This document shows, piece by piece, positions 23,031 through 34,101 of a stretch of 64,000 nt of DNA. The notes under the pieces were generated by a model. It was not told the DNA's origin. It saw only the letters and a program-made list of their open reading frames with translations, and did no database searches. This DNA is from Hysterium pulicare CBS 123377 (Eukaryota > Ascomycota > Dothideomycetes > Hysteriales > Hysteriaceae), in contig AJFK01000792.1 of the NCBI GenBank assembly GCA_000467715.1, positions 1-64,000 on the forward strand. The letters are read 5' to 3'. The first letter of the stretch is position 1, and every line of letters begins with the position of its first letter. A program made the translations under genes and the position numbers.

Positions 23031-24713
23031 CTAATATGGAAAGAAGTGCAGAATAGTACTTACAATAGCGGGAGTGCGCAGCCGAGTCCACATCCTCTCC
23101 TCGTTTTCGAAGAATTGATGGCCTTCATCGTCATGCCAAGTCGTTACTCCTTCTACGCTAGGATCTGGTAAATCGTTCTTCTGGTTTAGCTCTGGCCAAT
23201 GGGAGGGCGGTTTCGGGAGTGTGAAGGATCTCCATGCGTCGTAATTGAATGTTCTCGGATAATTTGAGCACAAAACCACTTGATCCTGCAGTTTGAAGAG
23301 CCTCAAAATCAGTTCTGAAATGATGGAGGTCTCGTTGCGGTGATCTCTGTAATACCATATCCATCTTTGCTTGATGGCTTCCCGAATACTATTCAAAAGT
23401 TGCCGATCATTGGTCTCGCAGGCGACACGGGTAGCATGCACATCGTGTTCAATACCGTCGAAAACAGAATTGATCCAATGTCCTCGCCCAGACTTTTTCA
23501 GATCCAACTTGTACAGAATCTCCATGAGCTCTTCAATGTCTTTGTGTTCGGTGTGCAAATGACCAAGTTTGCATTTCTTCTTTTCGACGAGGTCACCAAG
23601 CTTCCGAGGGCATTGGGTATCTGATGCGGATTGCGCCTCAGCGCTCAATGTAAACTGCCAGTTTTGTTGGTATTTGAGAAAGTCCTTGTCGTCAGTAACA
23701 GAACTTCCCTCAGAGTCTCCAACCAAGACAGTAGCAGATTCAACCCCTTCTCCTAGAGTCACCCATGCGGGCTCCAATACTGGTTGACGCACGGAACACG
23801 CCAATTTGAAAGGTTCAAGCGTGAACGAAAGTGCAGCAATCGCTTCATCGCGCTTCCAGTGAAACACTGATCCTATGATTGGTTGGACGCGTAACTGTTG
23901 AATTAGGGGAACCCGTTCGTGACCGTCATATGATTCAGTATCGTCGAGAGCAGGACCGAGAAATCGTAGGAAATTGCGGACACTGTCACGCACTTCAAAG
24001 AGAGTAAACTCCTCTAGGCTGGCGACCCCTGCCCAGGGAGACACGAAGTGAATAGACCTCGGAGTGTTCGCAATGAAAGCCCTGATATGCCAAATCTGAA
24101 CTCGTGCTGCATTAACTGCACTGACGTTACACTCCAAATTGAAGACCCTTCCAGACCTCCTGCAGAGTATTATTCCACAAAAACAGATTTTGTCCTCGTG
24201 TATCTCGGCTCGAAATGGGACCTGTCCATAGAGAACCACGCTAGCTTCCTCGTGCACCTGTCGGTTCACTCGCAGAATCGCAACGTATATGTCGCTAGAG
24301 CTCCAGGTGATAGCATTGCGTTCTGCGGGGATGTGAATGGGAAACAAGTATCGAAATATCATCATTCTGAGTTCTGGTGGAAGATTGAGAATGTAACACG
24401 GCACGTTGTTAGAGCTTGCTTGGTGTTCTTCACAAAGCTGGAGATATGGCGGGTTCCGGTGGCAGAGCCTGTGACATGGTGATCCGCAGTCTTTAGTAGC
24501 TTCACATTGTCCTTCTTTATACTGTTGGTCAGCATGTTGCTTGCAAGTTGGAAGTAATCCGACGCTGAAAATGGTTGCTCCTCGCGAACATGTAAGTCCA
24601 TATCTCGTCTTGCCGTAGCAACGAGATCTACTGCCGGAGTTGTGTTTGGCGCGACCTCTGCCTTGCTTGGCCACGACAGGTTCCTCTGAACCGCAGTACT
24701 CTGAATCGGACAT
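23031..24713 (-). CDS. F-box-like protein with N-terminal Cys/His modules (560 aa)
   Basis: Single exon. Residues about 31-61 and 70-97 form two similar Cys/His modules: RCYGKTRYGLTCSR...CKQH, and QCEATKDCGSPC...CEEH. Each has the pattern C...G..C then C-x2-H, suggesting small zinc-binding units. Directly after comes an F-box-like segment, ILNLPPELRMMIFRYLFP (about 107-125). The remaining ~430 residues are the variable region usual in fungal F-box-like proteins, with FKLACSVRQPV-type beta segments and basic, Trp-rich parts near the C-terminus. By analogy such proteins could recruit substrates to an SCF ubiquitin ligase, but neither Skp1 binding nor a substrate can be judged from sequence. It is head to head with the lyase gene at 25138. 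I do not recognise a characterised orthologue. Confidence 0.7.
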   Translation of the reverse strand: MSDSEYCGSEEPVVAKQGRGRAKHNSGSRSRCYGKTRYGLTCSRGATIFSVGLLPTCKQHADQQYKEGQCEATKDCGSPCHRLCHRNPPYLQLCEEHQASSNNVPCYILNLPPELRMMIFRYLFPIHIPAERNAITWSSSDIYVAILRVNRQVHEEASVVLYGQVPFRAEIHEDKICFCGIILCRRSGRVFNLECNVSAVNAARVQIWHIRAFIANTPRSIHFVSPWAGVASLEEFTLFEVRDSVRNFLRFLGPALDDTESYDGHERVPLIQQLRVQPIIGSVFHWKRDEAIAALSFTLEPFKLACSVRQPVLEPAWVTLGEGVESATVLVGDSEGSSVTDDKDFLKYQQNWQFTLSAEAQSASDTQCPRKLGDLVEKKKCKLGHLHTEHKDIEELMEILYKLDLKKSGRGHWINSVFDGIEHDVHATRVACETNDRQLLNSIREAIKQRWIWYYRDHRNETSIISELILRLFKLQDQVVLCSNYPRTFNYDAWRSFTLPKPPSHWPELNQKNDLPDPSVEGVTTWHDDEGHQFFENEERMWTRLRTPAIVSTILHFFPY

Positions 24714-25137
24714 TGTTAGCTTTAACCATCAAAATGAATCAGTGTAGACGTGTAGGTAAGGCAGAGTGAGTAGCAAACAATGTAGTGAGGAGAAGGAAGG
24801 TGAACTGAAGTCGTCCTCCAAAATACCGGTAGTTTTCTTGGCAGTCGCGTAATCGCGATCTCACGTGATCGGTCTGGTAGGATGACATAATATCAATTCC
24901 CCCTTATATTCAACCACGAATGCAACCCGGCGCAGTCCTCTTAAGGTTTGCGAACGCACTTTCTCCAAATGTGGCCTATATTGTGCGGTATTCTCATTTG
25001 AGAGTGGCATTTTCAGATCGAGCTGCAGACGTCTTCTTTGAGACTCGACTTCACCTCGGCATTCAAAATGAACCATCTCTCCGCAGCATCAGAATGTAGT
25101 CAACTCACCGCCATCCTCAATCCTCCAAACGTCTCGA
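24714..25137. promoter_or_regulatory. Shared divergent promoter, F-box-like gene / lyase gene
   Basis: A 424-bp gap separates two outward-reading start codons, so both promoters and leaders must lie here. I cannot pick out a TATA box or a specific operator with confidence. Confidence 0.5.
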
Positions 25138-26968
25138 ATGGCTTCTCTTCAATCTTCAGGTGTTCATATCATTGCACGAACCTTGCAAGACCTCGGAGTG
25201 ACAGTGATATTTGGTCTCGGCGGCATCCCAGTAACAGACATAGCGGAACAAGCCATAAACATAGGCATACGTTTCATTGGCTTCCGAAATGAGCAAGCAG
25301 CGAGCTATGCGGCTACAGCATACGGATATTTGACCGGCAAACCAGGCGTCTGTCTTGTCGTGGGCGGTCCAGGTGTCCTCCATGCAATCGCAGGAGTACG
25401 TAACTTTCCCTATTGGACCGAGGCATGTAATCACTGAATTAAGATAGGTGGGCAACTCATCTGCCAATAACTTCCCGCTACTGCTTCTTGGAGGAAATAT
25501 TGAGACGCATCTCGTTACCAAAGGCGGCTTTCAAGAGCTGGACTCCGTTTCTCTACTAAGTCCGCATACGAAGCTTTCCATTCGCCCACCGAATGTTGCC
25601 TCCATCCCTAGGATCATTGCCAATGCATATAGATGTTCGTGGTATGGAAGGCCTGGCACTGGATTCGTGGACCTTCCCGCAGACTTCATCATGAATCCCA
25701 TAGAGCCGTCTGAAGATATCGAGGAGACACCACGAATAGCATCACCACCCTTAGCAGGAACCGATGAAGCGAAACTGATCAAGCTCTCCAACCTAATCAA
25801 GAACGCCAAAACTCCGCTCGTTATTATTGGCAAAGGCGCAGCTTACGCTAGAGCCGAGAAAGTAATTCGTGAACTCATTGATCGCACCAATCTACCATTC
25901 CTACCTAGTCCTATGGCAAAGGGCATTGTACCAGACTCTCATCCTCAAAATGTTTCTTCGGCAAGGTCAGTATCATTACAATTGGCGGACGTTGTCCTTA
26001 TCCTGGGAGCGAGGTTGAACTGGATCTTTCATTACGGAGAGGCTCCGAAATGGAACCCTACAGCTCGGTTCATACAAGTCGATATCTCCGCAGAGGAAAT
26101 TGGACGCAACAATGGCGATGCAGAGCTAGGCATCGTTGGGGACGTTAGAATCGTGGTTCCTCAATTGCTTCAACATTTGGCAGACTGGAATTATGATCAT
26201 TCTTCATCTGATTTCTCCAGACACCTTACCAAAACGAAGCAGAAAAACGAAGCAAAATCTACAATGGCTGCCGCAGATTCATCTGTGCCACTATCCTATG
26301 CTCATGCTTTCAGTGTCATAAAGAATGCTCTTCATTCGCTCTCGCCTCCAGAAGAAAGCGGTATAGTTTATGTACAAGAAGGTTCGAATACAATGGACAT
26401 AGCAAGATCCATATTTCCTCTTGAACATCCACGCCTTCGGCTAGATGCGGGTTCCTATGCTACCATGGGAGTCGGGCTTGGCTATGCCATTGCCGCACAC
26501 GAAGCTTACAATGGTCTAGCTGCAGAAGCATCTTCATCTTCTGGTTCTACCCGCCGTAGGAAGATTGTCGCCATCGAAGGTGATAGTGCTTTTGGGTTTA
26601 GTGGCATGGAAGTCGAGACAATGGCTCGATTCCAGATGGACATCTTGATCTTCGTCATCAACAATGGAGGCATATATTTCGGAGACTCGAAGTCTGAGGA
26701 AGAGTGGTTGCAGCGGCAAGAGAAGAGCGTTCAAGGTGAAGCTGGATCTGGAGGGTTAAGAAGCTGGGCGCTCGGTTGGGAAGTTAGGTATGAGAAGCTG
26801 GCAGAAGCTTGTGGTGGCAAAGGCTATTTCGTGCGGACCTCAGAAGAGTTGCATAAGGCCACGATTGAGGGATTCCACTCCAAAGTGCCAGTGGTTGTGA
26901 ACGTAATCATTCAAAGTGGGAAAGTAGAGAAGCCGGTTCGTCCTCCTGCTTCTAGTCGTGGGTCTTGA
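25138..26968 (+). CDS. ThDP-dependent 2-hydroxyacyl-CoA lyase / oxalyl-CoA decarboxylase-like enzyme
   Basis: Two exons, 25138-25395 and 25448-26968, joined in frame (HAIAG|VGNSS) to 592 aa, close to the usual ~570-600 of the family. The N-terminal pyrimidine-binding domain has the catalytic Glu in [19 protein letters not shown] and the [16 protein letters not shown] loop. A middle domain with VVIIGKGAA-like beta strands follows. The C-terminal diphosphate domain has [11 protein letters not shown]...NNGGIYFGD, the GDG-x(~25)-NN metal/ThDP motif with Ser in the third position. Peroxisomal 2-hydroxyacyl-CoA lyases cleave 2-hydroxy fatty acyl-CoA to formyl-CoA and a shortened aldehyde in alpha-oxidation; oxalyl-CoA decarboxylase is the closest alternative. 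The tail ends SSRGS and lacks a clear peroxisomal SKL-type signal, so location is open. It also differs from acetolactate synthase in length and lacks a transit peptide. Confidence 0.8.
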
Positions 26969-27552
26969 AACTGACATTCATTGGAACAGAGTTTTGGGTG
27001 GCAAGCTAGTCCGAAGAGGAAAGTAAACAGGGCTAAATTGTGACTGTCTCAGAGGTGGAGGAATGAGAAACTATCACAATGTCTACAGGCCAAGATGTCT
27101 TTCACTTCTACTCTTTTCCATACTACTGCAAAGGGGCTTAACCCTCGCTTCACTCACGGTAGCGAATTTGATTTCCTAGGCTTCCCGGAGTTCAAACTAG
27201 CTATGGATATCCATAACTTCCCGCTCCTATGGCCTTCCTTTACCTCCACCTTATGAACGTTGTCCAAACCAGACTCGGTACAATTTTTGAATACAAAGTA
27301 TTCAATCCCAAAACTAGTTTTCACTGGATGTTCGCGTATGCAAGGGACCGGAAACTGATAACGCTGTGCAGCCGTGATGTCCAATAGCCACATCTCGATC
27401 CTGCAAGCGCAATTCTGTAGCGAATGGATGCATGGTAGGTGCCTACCTGACATTTTCCGCGTCTCAGCCTTCTTCTCAGCCTTCCGGACACCCATTTCAG
27501 CTTCGACACTGACTCTGTCTTGGATTCTATAACACGATGATTACGTTGAAGC
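26969..27552. other. Intergenic region
   Basis: 3' flank of the lyase gene and promoter of the deaminase-like gene. A minus-strand open frame at 27154-27495 has no recognisable content and is probably chance. Confidence 0.4.
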
Positions 27553-29858
27553 ATGGCGGATGTACCTCCTCTCCGGCTTGCCGAAAACATTGTTCTACTT
27601 CGAGAAGTTAATCCCACACCTGCGAAGCCTAGCAGGAACGAACTTCCCAAGCAGGATTACGGTGATAGAGTTCTCCGTTTGAGGGAAGAGAAGGACGTAG
27701 CTGAATGCCTTTCCTTTATCTCTGCTTACAGCAGTGACCCAAAGAAAGTCATGGCTCTTTGCCTCGAAGAGCAAGCGGACCACCAGGGCTTAGCCGTATC
27801 AGTCGCGGTGAATATAGGTCGTGATGACTACCTTGAGTCCGGAGTGCGAAGCATAGTAGCAGTTCTGAGGGATGAGGCTAATCGTTTGCATTTTCCTTTC
27901 ATCCTGTTTCGGCATTTATCTGACTAGCTACAGATCCTCAAGAAGATAACGTTACGGTGTTACTGCAGCGAATACTGGCTCACTGCAGAGCCAAGATACT
28001 ACGTCGTTTAGGCAGCGAGAAGACTTCGGTAGCAGCTCGCCTTAAAGAAGCCCTTGGGTTGTTACGACAAATCGATCCGACAGCCCCTGAAGTTTATCAG
28101 AACCTCTATGCACTTTGCCGAGAGCTTGAAGAGCTATTTCGTAATCTCGAGAAACTATCGCCCAAAGGTACTCATTCTCCTACAACAGACTCCTTACTCA
28201 TATCAATCCTTTCTATGATAACCAATGGTTGGAAAAATCAACAAGAGGTTCTCTGCAACGTCTTTAACCGCATACCCTCGAAAGTTTCACTGGATGTCTG
28301 CGCAAAGGCCAAACTCAAATCATCACTTGAAAAGCTTGCAAGGTATATTCCCTCTGCCAATTACCTGCTTGGTGCGGCCCGCCGTTTCACCGTTTTCCGA
28401 TCGATCGAAGTACGAGGGGTTTCAATAGCGCCATTAGACCTATCACCTTCCTTAAAGAACGGTAAAAAACCATTAAGAACTGGTTTGTTGAACCAGTACA
28501 TTAATGGGTGCCGTCCTGGACTGAAGACTGTGATGCGAACGTTGCAGAAACAACGAATGATCAATCTCCATAAATACCAAGCGGAAGTCCGAGAAAGAGT
28601 CCGCAGATACCAGTCTCGGCGTGGCTACAAGGTTCATGCCGAGATTCAGCTTGTCTTGGATTACGATCAAAGAGAAGCAGCCTACCCACCTCGAATTGTG
28701 GTCTCAAGCAAAAGTGCGTGCTTTCTATGCGACCTCTTCATTAAGACACATCAGCGGTTCTATACCCCTCGAAGCCATGGGAAAGTGTATGACCTCTGGA
28801 TCCTTCCGGCTCTTGATGAACTCCAACTGGCCAAGACCAAGCGAGCTGAATTGAGCACTGCATTACAAAGGTTTGATGCTGCTGTTGAACAAGCACTTGT
28901 CCGATGCATTTCAAGGGGGAAACAAATCCAGTTTAACCCGAATGAGAGTGACATTTTCTCGATTGCTACTTTACAATCCACGTCTAGCACTTCGGTTGAT
29001 TCCGCGAGTAATTTTACTCCAAAGACCACTGCACAAACGTCACCGACCTTGCCTTTGCAAATCTCAACATCTGTTACTGCGGATTCCGGCGCTCTCGACA
29101 AAGACGCCCCTGACGGCGTTGAACTGCAAAACTCTCCAATCATCAGATCAAATTCACCTCCAACTTTGACTGATGCTCCAGTGGTCCAAAAAGAGGTCCG
29201 ACATGACTCTATTTGGGGTACACCTCAAAATCAATCCCATAGATATCCTGACCAATTCTTGGGACCAACCAGACCGGTTCAACCCGTAGAGGAGACCACT
29301 TCCCAACAACCAGAAAGCAAAACAAAGGTTGCAGATCTACGCCCTCCTTCTCCCAGTCTCCCTGATAGAAAACTCCGACGACGATTCGATGAGACAACAA
29401 TGCTGCCAGAAGTAATTCATCTCGAACCCGGCATGCCTTACACCCACAGCTTCGCCCCCAGCAATCCCTCGATCCGCTTCCACACGTCAAGAATCCATAT
29501 TGAACTCTCATATACTCAAGCTAGCTACATCGCGAGTCAGAGTTCATTGAGCATTGCGGAGCCGCTTACACCCACTTGGGGAGTGCTTCCAGTAAATGTG
29601 GAAGTGGAATGGCTGGATTGTTCGCGTGGAGACGATATCGCGAGTGAATATTATACACAGGCAGTGGATCTTGCTCAGGGTTGGCGGAGACTCGATCCGC
29701 CTGAGAACGTTATGTTTAGTCCAAAGGGGCTGATACTGCGAAAGGGTCGGGAAGTTGTCGTCCTGAGGGCTCGGCACGTTAGCGGTGTGAATCAGGGATT
29801 AGCAAAGGACTCAGTGATATTCAAAGCAGATCGAGACTGCATAGAGACTAAATTATGA
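27553..29858 (+). CDS. OTT_1508-like deaminase-domain protein (751 aa)
   Basis: Two exons, 27553-27883 and 27934-29858; the 50-bp intron has donor GTTTGC and branch CTGAC, and phase is kept. The first ~300 residues are helical, with Leu-rich segments. The deaminase-like core has KVHAEIQLVLDYD (His-Ala-Glu at about residues 345-347) and SKSACFLCDLFI (Cys at about 373 and 376), followed by SHGKVYDLWILP. HxE plus CxxC are the zinc ligands and the catalytic Glu of the cytidine-deaminase-like fold, and this arrangement fits the fungal OTT_1508-like deaminase family (Pfam). All catalytic residues are present. A Ser/Thr/Pro-rich linker follows and then a C-terminal beta-rich domain of about 130 residues. 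The substrate is unknown; a nucleic acid or nucleotide base is inferred from the fold. It is convergent with RanGAP. Confidence 0.75.
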
Positions 29859-30021
29859 TGAAGGTAACCTTCCGAATTCGACCTTACTTGTATACTCTGA
29901 AGCAACTCTGAACCTATCCAATGGCTCATCTATGGTATCTACAACTGATCTCTCATCCTTCCAACCCGCCACTAACACGTCATCATCATATGGACACAAT
30001 TGCCCGCTGTAGGACCACTCT

Positions 30022-31407
30022 CTACTTGATCTCCGTCTTCGCCAAAGCATCTGTCAACTCATCCACCTTGCTATCTTTCTCCTGCGGGACATTTTCCTCT
30101 TCGGCCTGCTGAGTGGCCGCTATCTCCCTAGCAGCCTTCTCCTCCACAGTGACACCTTCCTCTTCCTCCTCAGCCTCTTCCCCTTCTTCCCCTTCATCTT
30201 CGTCGCTCTCCTCCTCCAGTTCATCAAGCTCATCAATCCCCCAATACTCCTCGTCATCTTCTCCTACGCCATTGGCCTTCTCCTTTCGCTCCTCGAGCAA
30301 CTCCCGCAACTTATCGATGTTTTCGTCGTCTTCGTTGAATTTATTTCCGTTGAGCTCTACTCGGCGAAGGAAAGGAAGGTTGGTTGGCGCCGCTTCTGCA
30401 ATACCCTTGACACCCTTGGCGTCGATGTCGTTGAATTGCAACCTCAGCACCTCCAACTTTGTGTTCTGTCCTTTTTGTAATGCTGTAGCGAGTGAGACAC
30501 CTCCTCGTCCGCTCAACAAGCAATCACCAACGCCCAACTCTTTCAGCTCAGTCCAGCCTCCGACAACATCGCTTAAGGCCTTCGCGCCCGTCGCGGTGAA
30601 TGTATTATCCTGGAGATCTAAAACACGAATCTGGGAGGCATGGACTAGGCCTTCCTTGAGCAAATGTGTTATTCCTTCCTGCCTGATCCCGTTCTGCACC
30701 ATCTTTACCTCCTTAACACCTCGATGTACGGAATAAGCCCTCGCCCAGGCGCCCATACTTCCATTTTCCAACCTATTGCGACCACAAATTACGGTCTCGA
30801 GCGCTGGAACTTCTTTCCCTTGCTTCTTAGCAGCTTCTTTCTTTGTCGCGAGGTTTGTTAAGGCATCAGCAATTAGGACACCGGCGGCGGGGCCTAGGCC
30901 GTTATTATTAAGGATCAGATGGCGGAGTGGTACATGTTGGGCGAGGAAGTCGACGAGCGGCGCTTGGGTGTTCAGGCCGAAGGCGTTGTCGGAGAGGTTG
31001 ACGGTATGCAAGTGTGGCAACGTAAGGAGGGAGGTCAGGAGAGAGGAGAGAGCTTGTGGGATTTCGGAAAGGAGACGGCCAGTGAAGATGTCTGCTAGGT
31101 TGGCAATCTGCAGCTCGGTCAGCTCATCAGTTCCTATGCAGACTATGGGCAAAATTTTGGGGGTTAGGCAGAGGAAGGAGCCGCGAAAATGTATTTATGA
31201 ATGGAGTAAACAAACCTGTAACTTCTTCTTACTCTCCAAAACCTTTGCCAGAGCTTCTGATGCCCCTACTCCTAACGTATTGCCCTGCAAGCGTACTTCC
31301 TCCACGTCTTCATTCTCCTTCAAGTCCTTGATATGCGGCGCAATGTCGTCAGCGGTATCAAGTTTCAGGACTTTGCCTTCAAGGGAAAAGACTTTTGTGG
31401 CCGCCAT
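30022..31407 (-). CDS. RNA1: Ran GTPase-activating protein (Rna1/RanGAP), 425 aa
   Basis: Exons 31407-31216 and 31107-30022 join in frame as KKKLQ|IANLADIFTGR. A leucine-rich-repeat protein: the repeats run through LSDNAFG, LILNNNGLGP, ICGRNRLENGSMGAWA, MVQNGIRQEGI, LDLQDNTFTATG and LNGNKF. FTGR carries the Arg equivalent to the catalytic Arg74 of Schizosaccharomyces pombe Rna1. After the LRR domain comes a long acidic tail (ELEEESDEDEGEEGEEAEE...), as in yeast RanGAPs. The protein stimulates GTP hydrolysis by Ran in the cytoplasm and so sets the direction of nuclear transport. The upstream in-frame ATG in the intron (MPIVCIG...) is not the real start; the exon beginning MAATKVFSLEGK supplies the family N-terminus. 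It is divergent from COX17. Confidence 0.93.
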
Positions 31408-31697
31408 GTTTCCGGAATTTATATAAAACCAGCTTTTGCGTGGGTTGTGACAGCGAAGTGTTTTGTGAGCGGAAGCTTTGCGTAGTACGAGTGGATCGGG
31501 GTGTTCAGCGGTGATGCAGACGAAATGTTTTGGTGTGTTGTTTGGTGGGGCTTTGTGCTGCAGGGTGCCTTGGTGCCTGGCATGTCGGCAGAGCTTCGGG
31601 GATGCCAAGCCCGGCCCTGATGACCTAAGTTGAGCTTTCAAATCGAGGATTGGATGGCGATTCATACTCAATCACACAACACCCAAGCCGACACAAA
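31408..31697. promoter_or_regulatory. Compact shared promoter, RanGAP / COX17
   Basis: Only 290 bp lie between the two outward start codons. This makes a shared, bidirectional promoter likely and means co-regulation is possible. No specific site was identified. Confidence 0.55.
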
Positions 31698-32048
31698 ATG
31701 AGTGCAGTAAAGCCAAGTAAGTCAATCCGGATCTATTATCAGCTCTTGTTTAGCCAATGACGAGTTACAGCGGCTTCTTCTCCTACCGCTGCCAATATGG
31801 GCGCAGACCTCAAGGCTACTGCAGGCGCGGCATCGAAACCAAAGGTATGACCATGGCTAGGTGGCATTCGTGACTTTAGAAGATACAACTGATGGAATTG
31901 ATAGCCTTGCTGCGTATGCAAAGACGAAAAAGCTGCTCGCGACGAGTGCATGCTCTTCTCCAATTCGAATAACCCACAAGAAGAATGCCAGAGTCTTGTG
32001 GGCAAATACCGAAGCTGTATGGCCGGATATGGATTCAATATTCCATGA
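31698..32048 (+). CDS. COX17: COX17 cytochrome c oxidase copper chaperone (78 aa)
   Basis: Three small exons, 31698-31716, 31771-31844 and 31905-32048, separated by 54- and 60-bp introns, join in phase to 78 aa. The conserved core is in exon 3: the KPCCVCK copper-binding motif (the KPK codons end exon 2), EKAARDEC, then EECQSLVGKYRSCMAGYGF with the second CX9C pair. COX17 delivers Cu(I) to Sco1 and Cox11 in the mitochondrial intermembrane space for cytochrome oxidase assembly and folds through the Mia40 disulfide relay. The N-terminal extension (MSAVKPTASSPTAAN...) is variable, as in other fungi. The first exon is 19 bp, so simple open-frame calling misses the gene; its identity is nevertheless clear from the Cys pattern. 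Confidence 0.93.
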
Positions 32049-32227
32049 GTAGAACTTCGGTGTCGAGGACTCAACAATTGTACCACCAGAAAACTGTGGA
32101 TTCGAGCATCATGCATGATAACGGCGTCAAGCAACTGTAAATAGATATGCGTGTATGTTATATACTGTACACAAGATGAATCGAGTGGGTATCTTGAAGA
32201 TAATCCAGACACGAAACGTACACCAGT

Positions 32228-34101
32228 CTACTGCATCTTCGCTTTTGTCTTTTCGTCCCCTGCGCTGCTTGGGCCAAAGAAGCCGCTCTTCATGAGCAGC
32301 CTCCAGAAGCACCATAGATAACAGATTCCAAATCCAGCAACCCCAATGAGAACATTCGCCACGATCCAAAGATCTGGCTTGTTCGCGGGTGGCTTGACGA
32401 AAGCTTCGACAAAATGCCATCCTATCATTGCAAGATAAATATTGAGATGAAGTATCTTCGTAGGCAAACTGAGACCACCGGGCGTACCATCGTGATATGC
32501 CGAAAGAGACGTGGGAGGCAACCCTAGTAGATAAGCCCACAACAGGGAGATGACGAAGTATGGAACTCTCAACTCATCCCTCTTAAGTAGAGGGAACATG
32601 GTCCAAACTCCGAGCATGTTCGCAAGTCCCACCCAGGTGCGTATTGAGGGATGAAGCCCGTCCTCGCCACTCAAGAGGACTGTCATTGGGAGGAGAGGGA
32701 GTAGTACATTTTTCTCATGTACTTGGTATGAACACAAGAAGAACCCCCAGGACGTTGCGGCCAGTGACAAAGGTAGAAGGTCTTTTCTTGGCTTCAATAG
32801 GATAATGAGACACGGGGGCGCTATAGTAGCTAAAGTAGCGACTAAAGCTGCACGTTGGAGTAAGACGCTAGGGTATTGGTGAAGTTTGTGAAATGTATGG
32901 AGTGCACACCAGATATTGGCGACCTTGTCTTCGAAAAGTCCACGAGCGAAAGGGAATATCCGGTGGATTGACTGAGCTAGCTGAAGCACGATCGGATAGG
33001 ACCATGCCTTCTCATTCAGGTGTACTGGTAAGCTTGCCAGGAGTGGAGGTATGGGAAAGTCTTCCATAGAGATCCCTCGATACATATCATACACGACCCC
33101 GAGGAGGAAGGGAAGGAATAGAATGGCGAAGGAGAGCACTGTAACCAGGGCAATGGCAGCGAAACGGGTTGGATTTATCCGAGGGATAATGCAAATGCCT
33201 AAGAGATAGGCAAAGACAGCCGGCGCATAGAAAAGTGCCATCTGCTTGAATCCTAGGGCCCCTACGAAGAAGACGCAACTCCACAAGGGTCTTCCTGCTA
33301 CCATACTCGACATACTTGCCAGCGTCAGACCAAGCATGACAGTGTTATATTGAAAGTGACCATGGTCAACGAGAAGAGTTGCAGGCTGCATCAGAACTGC
33401 GACTAGTGCAATAGAAGCCTCCCATACGTTCACGCCCTGTATACGAGAATATCGCCGGAGGAAAATAATGGAAGCGGGTATGTAAATGAGGTATTCGGAG
33501 ATAAAAACAGTCGCTCGCATGTATATCTTCAAGGCAGGATCATCCAAGCCTCGTGATTTGAAGAGTGCGAACCATTCAGGGTTTATGAATGAGCCGCTGC
33601 ATAATATTAGCTATAGTACGAGATACCGCGAATCTGGATACATACATTACACCTAGAAGCCAGCTATGGTATGCCGTAAGAGGGGGATAATCGAGACCCC
33701 ACCACTCTAAATCGTGAAAGTACCATTGAGAAACTGGAAGATGTTTAGTGATTTCCATCCAGTGTCTCTGCGCTTCGAAGTCCCCATGCATAGGCGAAGA
33801 TTGATATCCTATAGACTATTAGCTGTCAGACTGAAGATATGGGACCAATTCAGCTACCAGAGTATCCCCAGAAGCCAGTAGTCCATCTGAAGAGGCCTAC
33901 GACCATCAGAATTAATGGTAGGGTAACCCATTGCGACACCGTCCCCTTTGCAGGCCAGAGGAAAGCAACGAGAGGAAAGGCTGGTCTCCGTGCATTTGTG
34001 TCCATGTCGATGTCGAGTGTCCCATGGGTGACATGAGCCAATGAGCCATCCTCAATCTTTCTCCTCCTCCGGGGTTTGTGGGATTGCTGTGAAGATGCCA
34101 T
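32228..34101 (-). CDS. ALG6: ALG6 dolichyl-P-Glc:Man9GlcNAc2-PP-dolichol glucosyltransferase (591 aa)
   Basis: Exons 34101-33858, 33808-33646 and 33596-32228, with two 49-bp introns, give 591 aa. Exon 2 holds [15 protein letters not shown] and [15 protein letters not shown], where the early luminal acidic residue and the GLDYPP block are hallmarks of the ALG6/ALG8 (GT57) family. Exon 3 has [15 protein letters not shown]; the HGHFQYN form points to ALG6 rather than ALG8 (HIHFQYN). Many hydrophobic helices follow. The enzyme adds the first glucose to the lipid-linked oligosaccharide in the ER lumen before oligosaccharyl transfer. The C-terminus is basic (DEKTKAKMQ) and could be an ER-retrieval-like tail. 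The start [15 protein letters not shown] was chosen because it leads directly into the first membrane segment. It converges with COX17 180 bp away. Confidence 0.92.

Noticed and set aside
20480-26968. Secondary metabolite cluster (P450 plus ThDP enzyme plus nearby MFS gene)
   Set aside because: No polyketide synthase, peptide synthetase, terpene synthase or cluster regulator is present. The P450 fits benzoate catabolism and the neighbours are unrelated housekeeping genes.
30022-31152. RanGAP starting at MPIVCIG
   Set aside because: That ATG lies in the intron. The upstream exon from 31407 provides the family N-terminus and joins cleanly at LQ|IANLADIF.
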